64,000 nucleotides of DNA. Source: Roseobacter sp. CCS2 (GTDB lineage: Bacteria > Pseudomonadota > Alphaproteobacteria > Rhodobacterales > Rhodobacteraceae). The notes beneath the pieces are model-generated. The model saw nothing but the letters and a program-made list of their open reading frames with translations, did no database searches and was not told the origin of the DNA. Position numbers and translations under genes: made by a program. Shown one piece after another: positions 45,527-54,499 of the stretch (positions are counted from its first letter, which is position 1; every line of letters starts with the position of its first letter). The DNA lies in contig NZ_AAYB01000001.1 in NCBI RefSeq assembly GCF_000169435.1, positions 558,001-622,000 of the forward strand, read 5' to 3'.

Positions 45527-48015
45527 GCTGTCACCTCCTGATAAGGTATCTGCTGGGGCGCAGCCCCAGCCCCATGTTGTGGTGCCACCCACCGCAATCG
45601 CAGTGCATTGGATAAAACAAACACGCTGGATAGCGCCATGGCACCGGCGGCCAGCATCGGCGACAACAGCGGCCCGCCAAACAGATAAAGCACACCCGCC
45701 GCTACTGGAATAAGTGCCGTATTATAGGCAAAGGCCCAGAACAGATTTTGCCGGATGTTACGCATCGTGCGTTGGCTGATCTCAAATGCATTACAGACGC
45801 CGTTGATGTCACCTGACATCAGGACCACATCGGCGCTTTCTATCGCGACATCCGTTCCGGTGCCGATGGCAATGCCGACGTCGGCGGCGGCCAATGCCGG
45901 GGCATCGTTAATGCCATCTCCGACAAATGCGATCTTTTCGCCCTCGCGGGTCAGATCGCGTAGCGCGGCGACTTTTCCGTCGGGCAACACCTCAGCGACG
46001 ACTGTGTCGATACCCAATTCAGCGGCAATCGCCTGAGCGGTTTTTTTGTTGTCTCCGGTGATCAAGGCGACGCGCAAACCCATCTGATGCAGGGCTTTGA
46101 TTGCAGTAGGTGTTGTCGGTTTGATGGGATCAGAAATACCAATCAGTCCTGCCAGCTGTCCATCAATCGCAGCATAAAACGGTGTCTGACCTTCCTGCGC
46201 GATTTTGGCAGCAAGGGTCGCAAGCGTATCAATCGCTATCCCTTCGCGCTGCATAAGCCGGTCCGCACCGACCACAACGCGATGACCGGCAACAACACCG
46301 CTGACCCCAAAACCGGGCTCTGCGCTAAAATCATCCACATCCTGCAATGCATAACCCCGCCCTTGCGCCATACGCACGATGGCCGTGGCAATCGGATGCT
46401 CGGATAGGGCCTCAACACTGGCGATCAGCCCAAGCGCGTTTGCCTCATCGGTGCCGGGAACAAATGATAGGGCGCTGACTTCTGGCCGCCCTTCGGTCAG
46501 CGTGCCTGTCTTATCAAAGGCCACAATGCCAACGGACCTTAAGGCCTGCAATGCGTCACCCTTGCGAAACAGCACGCCCAGATCTGCCGCGCGCCCGGTG
46601 CCGACCATAATGGACGTTGGTGTGGCCAGCCCCATCGCGCAAGGACATGCCACGATCAGAACAGACACACCGGCGACCAAAGCAAAGCTAAGTGCGGGAT
46701 CAGGCCCAAAGATCAGCCAAGCCCCGATTGTCAGCGCTGCAATGACCAATACAATCGGGACAAACCACAATGTGATCTTATTCACGAGATCCTGAATTGG
46801 CAGTTTCGCGCCTTGCGCGTCCTCTACCATGCGGATGATCTGGGCAAGCATGGTATCAGCGCCGACCTGTGTAACACGGAACGTAAATGACCCAGATCCA
46901 TTCACGGTGCCGCCTGTAACAACGTCACCGCTGATTTTTTCTGCTGGCAAAGGTTCACCCGTGATCATGCTTTCATCCACGAAGGCCGTGCCATCCAGCA
47001 CCACACCGTCCACCGCGATTTTTTCACCTGGTCGTACCCGGATAATGTCATCGACAACGATGTCAGCAATGGCAACCTCAGCGGCAAGGCCATTTCGTAC
47101 GACGGTCGCGTTTTGTGGCTGCAAGCCGACCAACCGGCGGATCGCTTCACCGGTTTTGCCTTTCGCGCGTGCCTCAAGGAAACGACCAAGCAGGATCAGT
47201 GTCACGATGACGGCGGCAGCCTCAAAATAAACAGCGCGTGTGCCAGCAGGCAGCATAGCAGGAAAGAAGGTCGCGACGGTGGAAAACGCCCAGGCCGCAC
47301 CTGTCCCGATCGCCACCAATGCGTTCATATCCGGGGCCCCTTTGAATAAGGCAGGCAACCCTTGGACGAAAAACATGCGTCCGGGGCCAATCAGGACCAG
47401 CGTGACAACCGCAAACTGAAACAGCCAACTGGTTTGCATCCCAATATTTTGATGCACCCAAGCATGAACGCCCGGGATAAAGTGACTGCCCATTTCCAAC
47501 ACAAAGACAGGCGCCGTCAAAATAGCAGCAATTGTGAACTGGCGGCGCAGGGCGTCAATGCGGGCGTCTTTCCGGTCCGCATGCACGTCTGCCGCTTCAC
47601 GCAATTGCGCGGGATAACCAGCATCTGTCGCAGCTTGCGCAATCGACCTTGGGGAACCGGCCCCCGCCAAATAGGTCACTTTGGCCGTTTCAGCCGCCAA
47701 ATTGACCGAGGCGTCTGTCACCATGGGGACCGCAAGCAACGCTTTTTCGACCAGCCCGACACAAGACCCGCAATGCATACCCCCGATATCAAGGGTAATC
47801 TGTGCGACACGGGCTGGATAACCCGCCTTTTCCAGCGCTTTTATCAATTGGGCAGGCGTGGCCGTAGGCGCAAAGGTTACTTTGGCTGTTTCCGCGGCCA
47901 AGTTGACAGACACATCAGTGACGCCACTGACGTCACGCAGTGCCTTTTCCACCCTGTCAACGCAGGAACCGCATGAAAGCTTGGTGATTTGAAGGGTAAG
48001 AGACGTATCAGACAT
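45523..48015 (-). CDS. copA: Cu(+)-exporting P1B-type ATPase
   Basis: The 830-residue pump has two N-terminal HMA domains ([16 protein letters not shown]15/C18; [16 protein letters not shown]), a CPC in TM6 ([13 protein letters not shown]), the phosphorylation site [11 protein letters not shown] locus (EALSEHPIA) and [18 protein letters not shown]. It exports Cu(I) from the cytoplasm. ATG 48015 (MSDTSLTLQ) is preferred over a codon 14 residues upstream because it leaves the MerR promoter before the gene. Genes: cueR cotranscribed downstream. Confidence 0.95.
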   Translation of the reverse strand: MSDTSLTLQITKLSCGSCVDRVEKALRDVSGVTDVSVNLAAETAKVTFAPTATPAQLIKALEKAGYPARVAQITLDIGGMHCGSCVGLVEKALLAVPMVTDASVNLAAETAKVTYLAGAGSPRSIAQAATDAGYPAQLREAADVHADRKDARIDALRRQFTIAAILTAPVFVLEMGSHFIPGVHAWVHQNIGMQTSWLFQFAVVTLVLIGPGRMFFVQGLPALFKGAPDMNALVAIGTGAAWAFSTVATFFPAMLPAGTRAVYFEAAAVIVTLILLGRFLEARAKGKTGEAIRRLVGLQPQNATVVRNGLAAEVAIADIVVDDIIRVRPGEKIAVDGVVLDGTAFVDESMITGEPLPAEKISGDVVTGGTVNGSGSFTFRVTQVGADTMLAQIIRMVEDAQGAKLPIQDLVNKITLWFVPIVLVIAALTIGAWLIFGPDPALSFALVAGVSVLIVACPCAMGLATPTSIMVGTGRAADLGVLFRKGDALQALRSVGIVAFDKTGTLTEGRPEVSALSFVPGTDEANALGLIASVEALSEHPIATAIVRMAQGRGYALQDVDDFSAEPGFGVSGVVAGHRVVVGADRLMQREGIAIDTLATLAAKIAQEGQTPFYAAIDGQLAGLIGISDPIKPTTPTAIKALHQMGLRVALITGDNKKTAQAIAAELGIDTVVAEVLPDGKVAALRDLTREGEKIAFVGDGINDAPALAAADVGIAIGTGTDVAIESADVVLMSGDINGVCNAFEISQRTMRNIRQNLFWAFAYNTALIPVAAGVLYLFGGPLLSPMLAAGAMALSSVFVLSNALRLRWVAPQHGAGAAPQQIPYQEVTA

Positions 48016-48041
48016 GGGCGTGCTACCTTTGGTACACGCTT

Positions 48042-48072
48042 TAGATAGGCCTTCCACTCACTGGAAGGTCAA
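48042..48072 (-). promoter_or_regulatory. CueR/MerR-type promoter of copA-cueR
   Basis: On the minus strand a -35 TTGACC and a -10 TATCTA are parted by 19 bases, the over-long spacer typical of MerR-controlled promoters. The spacer holds the dyad CCTTCC...GGAAGG (arms CCTTCCA/TGGAAGG), which fits the CueR box. It lies 27 bases before the copA start. Confidence 0.85.
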
Positions 48073-48075
48073 GGC

Positions 48076-48804
48076 CTAATTGTTTTCTTCATCCGCACGC
48101 GCATCGGCGATAAGCCCTTGCAAGTCAGAAAGCGGTACAGCACCCGGCACCAATGCATCACCAATCACAAATGCAGGTGTTCCGGTAAACCCAAGGGTTC
48201 GCGCCAATTGTTGAGATGTGGCAAGGTGGCTGTTGACCTCTTCGCTTTGCATATCCGCCACCAGTTGATCCACATCCAGCCCAACCGACCGTGCCAAAGC
48301 CAAAACAGAGGCCTCTTCAGCGCGACCGCGCATTTCCATCAGACCCCAGTGCATGTCTTCATATTTGCCCTGCGCGCGCGCAGCCAATGCTGCACGGGCC
48401 GCAAATTCAGACCCGTCACCCAAAATCGGCCATTCACGGTAGACGATACGCAGATCATCATCTGCTGCGATCAGCGCCTTGACGTTGTCAGCAGCGCGTT
48501 TGCAGTAGGGGCAGTTGTAGTCAAAAAACTCGACAACAACGGTTTCACTATCGGCATTGCCGACGAAGGGCGCATTGGGATCACTTTCCAACGCCGCGCG
48601 TTGCCGCACCAAGGCCTCGGCCTGCGCTGCCGCCTCTGCTACGTTGCGCTCTTCTCGCAAAACGGACAGAGCCTCTGCAATGATTTCTGGGTTTTCACGG
48701 ATCGCCTCAAGCGCCAGCGCCTTGATCTGATCCTCAGACAATTCCTGCGCCACAGCGCCGAACGGCAACAGTGTCATCAAAGCGACTGCAAGCAATTTGC
48801 GCAT
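48076..48804 (-). CDS. DsbA-family thiol:disulfide oxidoreductase
   Basis: The 242-residue periplasmic protein has a signal peptide (LLAVALMTLLPFGAVAQ) and a thioredoxin fold with VEFFDYNCPYCKRAADNVK, active site CPYC, and GFTGTPAFVIGD with the cis-Pro. An N-terminal helical stalk precedes it, as in Com1/BdbD-type proteins. It lies just upstream of the copper promoter; copper damages disulphides, so the neighbourhood makes sense, but the stop at 48076 separates it from the copA transcript. Confidence 0.9.
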   Translation of the reverse strand: MRKLLAVALMTLLPFGAVAQELSEDQIKALALEAIRENPEIIAEALSVLREERNVAEAAAQAEALVRQRAALESDPNAPFVGNADSETVVVEFFDYNCPYCKRAADNVKALIAADDDLRIVYREWPILGDGSEFAARAALAARAQGKYEDMHWGLMEMRGRAEEASVLALARSVGLDVDQLVADMQSEEVNSHLATSQQLARTLGFTGTPAFVIGDALVPGAVPLSDLQGLIADARADEENN

Positions 48805-48992
48805 GTTTCATCCACATCATTGGGTTGGTTCAAAATACATCCGCATAGAAACATTTTGGGGGCGTGATGACCACACACATCTGCGTAATATCTGCGGCGC
48901 AAGGACGCGGTTGGGGATAGCCACAAGGATGCTGGTGTTGCAGACGCGCCTGCTGCTTGCCCCTCTGCCCTACATTCGATTAGGTGCACCCT

Positions 48993-50651
48993 ATGGAGCA
49001 GCGCCTTTCATCACGAACATCTCGCAGAGCAGGTCTGAGCCTTGGGTTCAAAGCCGTGGCGATTTTTGTCATGCTTGTCTGCGTCATTCCTTATCTGGGT
49101 GTGCTGGCAGCCGCGTTTTCCGGATCGTTTGAAACGCTTGGGCACCTCGCCGATACAGTTCTGGCACGCTATACGTTCACAACCTTGATCCTTGTTAGTT
49201 TAGTCATGGTGGGAACCGCGTTTATCGGGGCCGGGGCGGCATGGTTGGTCACGATGACAGATTTCCCCGGGCGGCGCTGGGTCGAGATTGCTTTGGCATT
49301 GCCATTGGCGTTCCCCGCCTACGTCCTTGCCTATGGATACACGCACGTGCTGGACCACCCCGGCATCGTGCAAACGCTACTACGCGACATGACCGGGTGG
49401 GGACCCCGCAATTACTGGTTCCCAGAAATTCGGTCGCTCGGTGGGGCGGCGGTGATGTTAACGCTGGTCCTGTATCCTTATGTTTACCTGCTGGCCCGCG
49501 CCGCCTTTGCAGCACAAGGGGCCAGCACATTTTTGGCAGCGCGCGTTTTGGGGCGGTCGCCCCTTGCGGCGTTTATGCATGTCTCGCTTCCGATGGCGCG
49601 CCCCGCAATTGCATCAGGTGTGATGCTTGTTGCGATGGAAACGATCGCTGATTTCGGCACGGTCGCCTATTTTGGTGTCCAGACCTTTGCTGTTGGCATT
49701 TACACAAGCTGGTTCACGCTGGCAGACCGGGCGGCAGCCGCACAGCTGGCGCTCGGTCTGCTTAGCTTTGCCCTGCTGCTGGTCATGCTGGAACGCTACA
49801 GCCGTGGGGACGCGAAATATGCCAGCGGGCGGCGGAATGCGCCACTGCAACGGCTGGCCCTGACCAAGGGGCAGAAGGTCGGCGCGTTGATTTTTTGCCT
49901 GACGCCCGTTCTGCTGGGTGTTGTGTTACCTGTCATCGCACTTAGCGCCATGGCGTTGGGATCAGAGCAAGACCTGTTTAGCCCGCGTTACGTGGGCTTT
50001 ATTCGTAATTCACTGACACTGGCAAGCATCGCCGCTGTTCTGACTGTGCTTGCTGCCCTGATCCTTGGCACGCTGCACCGCGTCAGTACAAGCAGGCTGA
50101 CGGGCACATCGCTTTATCTTGCGCGGATTGGTTACGCAGTGCCAGGTGGCGTTATTGCGGTCGGCCTTTTGGTACCATTTGCCGCTTTCGATAACGCATT
50201 GGATGCTTGGATGCGGGCGACGTTTGATATCTCGACCGGGCTTTTGTTCACCGGATCGATCTGGCTTTTGATCTCTGCCTATCTGATCCGCTTTCTGGCG
50301 GCCGCAATTGGCGCATATGAAGGTGGTATCGCGTCGGTCGCGCCAAACATGGACGCAGCAGCACGCACTTTGGGCCAAGACATGCCGGGATTGGTGCGGC
50401 GTGTACATATGCCGCTGTTACGGACCAGTCTGCTGACCGCCGGGCTGATCGTCTTTGTCGACGTCATGAAGGAATTGCCAGCAACCTTGATCATGCGCCC
50501 CTTCAATTACGACACGCTGGCAGTGCAGGCCTACAGATTGGCGTCGGATGAACGGCTGGAAGGTGCGGCAGTGCCAAGCCTTGTCATTGCCGCCATTGGA
50601 TTAATCCCCGTCATCCTGCTATGTCGCAAGATTGGCACGGGGCGCGCTTGA
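48993..50651 (+). CDS. fbpB: Iron(III) ABC transporter permease (FbpB type)
   Basis: The 552-residue protein has about 12 TM helices in two homologous permease halves, each with a BPD_transp EAA-like loop (AARVLGRSPLAAFMHVSLP and AARTLGQDMPGLVRRVHMP). Fe(III) importers of the FbpB/SfuB kind are fused like this. ATG 48993 is preferred over GTG 48984. The ATPase gene (fbpC) is not next to it. The binding-protein gene converges from the other side. A region of about 110 bases (48870-48983) upstream contains no ORF I can support. Confidence 0.9.
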   Translation: MEQRLSSRTSRRAGLSLGFKAVAIFVMLVCVIPYLGVLAAAFSGSFETLGHLADTVLARYTFTTLILVSLVMVGTAFIGAGAAWLVTMTDFPGRRWVEIALALPLAFPAYVLAYGYTHVLDHPGIVQTLLRDMTGWGPRNYWFPEIRSLGGAAVMLTLVLYPYVYLLARAAFAAQGASTFLAARVLGRSPLAAFMHVSLPMARPAIASGVMLVAMETIADFGTVAYFGVQTFAVGIYTSWFTLADRAAAAQLALGLLSFALLLVMLERYSRGDAKYASGRRNAPLQRLALTKGQKVGALIFCLTPVLLGVVLPVIALSAMALGSEQDLFSPRYVGFIRNSLTLASIAAVLTVLAALILGTLHRVSTSRLTGTSLYLARIGYAVPGGVIAVGLLVPFAAFDNALDAWMRATFDISTGLLFTGSIWLLISAYLIRFLAAAIGAYEGGIASVAPNMDAAARTLGQDMPGLVRRVHMPLLRTSLLTAGLIVFVDVMKELPATLIMRPFNYDTLAVQAYRLASDERLEGAAVPSLVIAAIGLIPVILLCRKIGTGRA

Positions 50652-50653
50652 AG

Positions 50654-50684
50654 CAAAAAAGGGGCGCCATTCACATGGCACCCC
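50654..50684 (-). terminator. Intrinsic terminator of fbpA (minus strand)
   Basis: Read on the minus strand, GGGGTGCCAT pairs with ATGGCGCCCC (one mismatch) and is followed by TTTTTT. It lies 25 bases after the fbpA stop, between the convergent genes. Confidence 0.8.
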
Positions 50685-50708
50685 TCGCGTTTGTCTATTG
50701 GGTCAGAT

Positions 50709-51743
50709 TTATTCCCAGCCAACCTGATTAAAGATTTGCTGCGCGACCGGGACGTTCTGGGCTACCGCACTCAGGTCGACCGCGTCAGGGCGGAACAGCC
50801 CCATGGCCGCAACGGATGGCGACAGACCAACACCCGCAACTGCCGGGTATTCATCGTTGCCTGCACTAAAGTATTCCTGCGCCTGATCAGAGGCCAGATA
50901 TTCCATGAACAAAACCGCATTTTCACGGTTTGGCGCATTCGCGGCCACACCACCACCAGACAGGTTCATATGCGCGCCTTCGGCGTTTTGTGCGGGGAAA
51001 ATCCAGCCGATGTTTTCCATCGCATCTGAATCAAGGCCGTCGACCTCTTTGCGCAGTGCGCGGGCGAAGTAATATGTGTTCGAAATCGAGATATCACATT
51101 CGCCTGACACCAGACCGCGCAACTGATCCGTATCGCCGCCCTGCGGGTCGCGGGCAAAGTTGTTTACAAAACCCTGCGCCCATTCCGTGGCTGCTTCCTC
51201 ACCGTGGTTTTCGATCACGGCGGACAGCAGCGTCTGCGAATAGACATTGGTAGAAGAGCGGTGGCAAATCATGCCTTCATAAGCCGGATCAGCAAGTGCG
51301 ACATAATCCGCCGGCGGGTTGTCGACCTCGGTCTTGTCATAAAAGATGATGCGCGCGCGCTGGCTAAAGCCGAACCATTGGTTGTCAGCATCTTGCAGGC
51401 TGTCTGGAATACGCGCTTCCAGCACATCGCTTTCGATGGGTTGCAGCACACCGGCTGCCTTGGCCCGTTCCAGACGCGAGGTATCGACGGTCAGCAAAAT
51501 ATCAGCGGGCGAATTCACGCCTTCGGCCTGCATTCGGGCAATCAGCTCATCTGCGTTGGCTTCGATGCGATTGATGGTGATTCCGGTCAGATCAGTAAAG
51601 TCAGAATACAGACGTTCATCCGTATCATAGTGGCGCGATGAGTAGAGGTTCAGTTCACCTGCATGGCTTTCGGCATAAACAGCCGTGGCGAGCGAGGAGA
51701 CCGCAGTCATAAGAATAAACGAAGTTTTAAGTGGCTTACGCAT
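50709..51743 (-). CDS. fbpA: Fe(III) ABC transporter substrate-binding protein
   Basis: The 344-residue protein has a signal peptide (TSFILMTAVSSLATAVYA) and the bacterial-transferrin fold: ELNLYSSRHYDTDERLY, GITINRIEANADELIARM, and SNTYYFARALRKEVDGLDS with Tyr ligands (YY). It binds Fe(III) in the periplasm for the FbpB permease. ATG 51743 (MRKPLKTSF) lies behind GAGAGG-like sequence (TCGCAAGGAACCTC on the minus strand). An iron-box-like dyad lies 40-90 bases upstream. Confidence 0.92.
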   Translation of the reverse strand: MRKPLKTSFILMTAVSSLATAVYAESHAGELNLYSSRHYDTDERLYSDFTDLTGITINRIEANADELIARMQAEGVNSPADILLTVDTSRLERAKAAGVLQPIESDVLEARIPDSLQDADNQWFGFSQRARIIFYDKTEVDNPPADYVALADPAYEGMICHRSSTNVYSQTLLSAVIENHGEEAATEWAQGFVNNFARDPQGGDTDQLRGLVSGECDISISNTYYFARALRKEVDGLDSDAMENIGWIFPAQNAEGAHMNLSGGGVAANAPNRENAVLFMEYLASDQAQEYFSAGNDEYPAVAGVGLSPSVAAMGLFRPDAVDLSAVAQNVPVAQQIFNQVGWE

Positions 51744-51783
51744 GAGAGGTTCCTTGCGATGGGTTGTAGTCACGCGCAGAACC

Positions 51784-51830
51784 TGACAAAAAAAATCAGG
51801 TTAAGCAAGATATCCTGATACTTTTTGTCG
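51784..51830. promoter_or_regulatory. Iron-box-like dyad upstream of fbpA (RirA type)
   Basis: TGACAAAAAAAATCA (51784-51798) has the TGA-N9-TCA form of the RirA iron-responsive operator. A near copy in inverse direction, CGACAAAAAGTATCA read on the minus strand, covers 51816-51830. Together they form a long dyad in the fbpA promoter. Rhodobacteraceae use RirA/Irr more than Fur for such genes, so the assignment is plausible. Confidence 0.6.
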
Positions 51831-51865
51831 GAATAATTTTTAGACCATATTTTTATGGCTCTAGA

Positions 51866-52165
51866 TTACTTTCCCTTCCAGACCGGATCGCGTTTTTCCG
51901 CAAAAGCGAGCGCGCCTTCTCGCTGATCTTCCGAATTATAGAGCGTTTCAACCGTCGCAAACTGGCTTTTCGTAATGCGATTCATGGCATCCTGAAATTT
52001 CATATCTTCGGCTTCCCGCACGACCTCTTTCAGCGCGGCATAAACAAGCGGCGGACCCGATGCGATCAACGCTGCCAACTTACGCGCCTCATTCATCAGT
52101 TGATCGGCAGGCACGACACTGTTGATCAACCCCCATAACCACATGCAACAATTTGAGTTTTTAAA
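51866..52165 (-). pseudogene. Enoyl-CoA hydratase/isomerase, C-terminal fragment
   Basis: The frame (through 52231 but ECH-like only from about 52140) reads INSVVPADQLMNEARKLAA, ALKEVVREAEDMKFQDAMN and ends EKRDPVWKGK, the C-terminal third of a crotonase-family protein. The N-terminal two thirds, with the oxyanion hole, are gone. It is joined directly to acyl-CoA-ligase sequence, which shows a deletion. Confidence 0.75.
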
Positions 52166-52900
52166 CGAACGCCGAAAGCGAAGTGACGCACCCAATCCCC
52201 AGCCGTTCAAATAACGCAGTTGCCCCCGCATCGTTGCCCGTTAAAGACGCCGTATGCGATAGTGCCGCCTGCTGCGCCTGTTCGGATTGTCCGGTTTTCA
52301 GCGCGATGATTGGCTTGCCCAACGCGCGCGCCGTTTCCGCCAGTGCAACCATTGCCGCGAGATCATCAATATCTTCAATATAAAGGCCCAGCGCCGTCAC
52401 TTTAGGGTTGGTCAACAGCGTCTTGCCAATCTCGGAAAGCCCCGTTTGCGCCTGATTGCCCACGGTCACCACATAGGCCATAGGCAGCCCGCGCGCCTGC
52501 ATCGTCAGATTGATCGCAATATTCGACGATTGCGCAGGATCGCCACACCGCTGTCAGCCTGCAACTCACCGTGCTGATCCGGCCACAGGGCCACATTGTC
52601 CAGATAATTCAGGAAGCCATAGCAATTGGGGCCTAGATCGGCATCTCACCAGCGGCATCAAGCAAAGCAGCTTGCAACGTATCGCTGTCAGACACCTCAT
52701 GCGTGGCTTCTCGAAACCCCGATGCAAAACAAACGGCACCACCCGCGCCAATCTGCGACAGCGCTTGCACCGCTTCAACCGTCGCATGGCGATTGACCCC
52801 GATGAACACCGCATCCGGCGCGGCGGGCAAGTCCGCAATCGCACGGTAAGGCACAAGGCCCGCGACATTATATTTTGTTGGGTGCACCACCAAATATCAC
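52161..52900 (-). pseudogene. Acyl-CoA synthetase (ADP-forming type), broken fragments
   Basis: From 52893 to 52633 one frame encodes the CoA-binding domain (VHPTKYNVAGLVPYRAIAD, FIGVNRHATVEAVQALSQIG). Similarity then shifts frame (LGPNCYGFLNYLDNVALWP) and shifts again near 52535, with 52161-52502 encoding the succinyl-CoA-ligase-like flavodoxin domain (VVTVGNQAQTGLSEIGKTL, KTGQSEQAQQAALSHTASLT). The ATP-grasp domain is missing. At least two frameshifts and one large deletion make this nonfunctional. Confidence 0.8.
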
Positions 52901-53122
52901 CGGCAAAACCAATCTTCTGGCATTGGCGGATCACTTCGCTTCCCCATGTGCCACCTCTTTGGAAACCTCACCACTCCGCTCAATCGCGTCTTCATGCGGA
53001 TAAATCTCATGCTCGACAAAGGACCGGACCGTATCCACGATCATTTGCTGTTCATCGGTCAGACAAACTGCATCAGGCAAGCTCCGTTCTGCATTTTCCG
53101 AAGAAAACCCTAAGAAGCGCAT
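52880..53122 (-). pseudogene. Acyl-CoA dehydrogenase, N-terminal fragment
   Basis: The frame begins MRFLGFSSENAERSLPDAV and contains LTDEQQMIVDTVRSFVEHEI, the N-terminal helix pair of CaiA/ACAD proteins. It stops at 52931, while IRQCQKIGFAGDIW in the next frame continues the similarity to about 52890. The flavin and catalytic parts are absent. It would have been the first gene of a dehydrogenase-ligase-hydratase operon. Confidence 0.7.
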
Positions 53123-53236
53123 TTCAAAATGTCATGCAGAATTCCGTGGACGATTGTACTTTCTCAGCCGATCCGTGGTTTGCTGTTCTTGAACGACACC
53201 GCTAGACTGATCCGGAAAAAGAAAGGGCGCACAGCT

Positions 53237-53515
53237 ATGTTTGGCGATTGCACAGAAACGGTCAGCATTCTTTATGCCATCGTGTTCGGCGCGGATGGGG
53301 CCTGCATCGAGATGAGCACCACATCCATTCTGACCGCCTTTGGGGCTTTCATGGTATTGGTGGTGATCCTGCAATTCTTTGCGCGTTGGCTTTGGCGTAA
53401 ACTCATACAGCGTCCCGATCCAATTGCACAAGACTATGTCGATCCACCACGCGACACGCCCTATCATGATAATCCTCAGTATCGAAACAGCGCTATTCGA
53501 TCCAGCAAACGCTAA
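53237..53515 (+). CDS. Small single-TM membrane protein, unknown
   Basis: The 92-residue product has one long hydrophobic helix (SILTAFGAFMVLVVILQFF) followed by a basic and then polar, proline-rich cytoplasmic tail (PPRDTPYHDNPQYRN). ATG 53237 is chosen, with GAAAGGGCG upstream; the open frame before it lies in the decayed operon. It overlaps the end of the IclR gene by four bases on the other strand. No family is recognised. Confidence 0.5.
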   Translation: MFGDCTETVSILYAIVFGADGACIEMSTTSILTAFGAFMVLVVILQFFARWLWRKLIQRPDPIAQDYVDPPRDTPYHDNPQYRNSAIRSSKR

Positions 53516-54339
53516 CCCGCAGGTCGGTTATTACCGCCAATTGCGCGGGTCAGACGGGCGGCTGCATCCATGACGGGCGTCGCCAGTTCTTCAATGCGAT
53601 CTTCGGTGATCCGCGATGTAGGACCAGATACGGAAATACCGGCAACGGCTTCGCCGAATACGTTGTAAACCGGGGCCGCGATACAGCGCATACCAATGTT
53701 ACGTTCCTCTCCATCAATGGCATAGCCACGCGCCTTGGTCGCGTGCAAATCAGCGATCATCGCTTCGGGATCGGTCAGGGTGAAAGGGGTGTACTGTTCT
53801 AACTGACTGGCAGCGAGGACTTCGCGTTGGCGCTTATCATCCATACGGCACAGCAAAGCCTTGCCAATCCCTGAAGAGTGCATCGAAGACGCCGTGCCGG
53901 GGGCAAAGAAGGCGCGGATCGTGGCATGGGTTTCGACCTGACCAAGGAACAGCACCTTACCATCACGTTCTATGCCAAGGTTGGCCGTTTCGCCTGTTGC
54001 TTCCATCAGATCGCGCATGATCGGGCGTGCGCGTTCAACCAGGGACGTGCGCCGCAGGAAATGTGATCCTGTCAGAAACGCGGCGGGACCAATGCTCCAG
54101 GTTTGGGCTTGCTCATCAAAATCGGCAAAGCCGCGCCCCTGAAATGTCGTAAGCACACGGTAGACCGTTGCCGGCGATTGATCCAAGGCAACCGCGATTT
54201 CTGACAAAGTGCTGCCTTGCATTTCGCCAAGTTGCACCAAAACCTCTAGCGCGCGATCAAGCGATTTGATGGTGTTCTGTGCTGCCTTGTTATCCCATGA
54301 TTTGGGGCGCCCGCGGCCTCTTTTGACATCGTCTTGCAT
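53512..54339 (-). CDS. bhcR: IclR-family regulator of the beta-hydroxyaspartate cycle
   Basis: The 275-residue protein has the IclR winged HTH (ALEVLVQLGEMQGSTLSEI, DQSPATVYRVLTTFQGRGF) and the effector domain (SGIGKALLCRMDD, GYAIDGEERNIGMRCIAAP). It is divergent from bhcABCD, the place of BhcR, which senses glyoxylate and controls the cycle genes in Paracoccus. The assignment as BhcR rests on that context. The 160-bp shared region holds AT-rich dyads. Confidence 0.88.
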   Translation of the reverse strand: MQDDVKRGRGRPKSWDNKAAQNTIKSLDRALEVLVQLGEMQGSTLSEIAVALDQSPATVYRVLTTFQGRGFADFDEQAQTWSIGPAAFLTGSHFLRRTSLVERARPIMRDLMEATGETANLGIERDGKVLFLGQVETHATIRAFFAPGTASSMHSSGIGKALLCRMDDKRQREVLAASQLEQYTPFTLTDPEAMIADLHATKARGYAIDGEERNIGMRCIAAPVYNVFGEAVAGISVSGPTSRITEDRIEELATPVMDAAARLTRAIGGNNRPAG

Positions 54340-54355
54340 TATTTTTCTCGTTTGT

Positions 54356-54443
54356 GAAATTGTATTTCATCTTATGAAAAATACAACCCACTGACAATAA
54401 ACAATTTATTTTGTATTATTCGTTTTGAAAAATAATTTCAAAA
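54356..54443. promoter_or_regulatory. bhcR-bhcA intergenic operators (two dyad clusters)
   Basis: Cluster 1 has GAAAT/ATTTC around TGT (54356-54368), which overlaps TTTCAT/ATGAAA around CTT (54365-54379). Cluster 2 has a perfect 8-base dyad TTTTGAAA/TTTCAAAA around AATAA (54423-54443). They are 17-16 bp from bhcR start and 57 bp from bhcA start, respectively. Palindromes with TTTCA/TGAAA arms are typical of IclR-family sites. Confidence 0.6.
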
Positions 54444-54499
54444 AAATATGCAGACGCGGGTCACTCTGACAAAACACACTCAACCCAATGGAGGATTGG

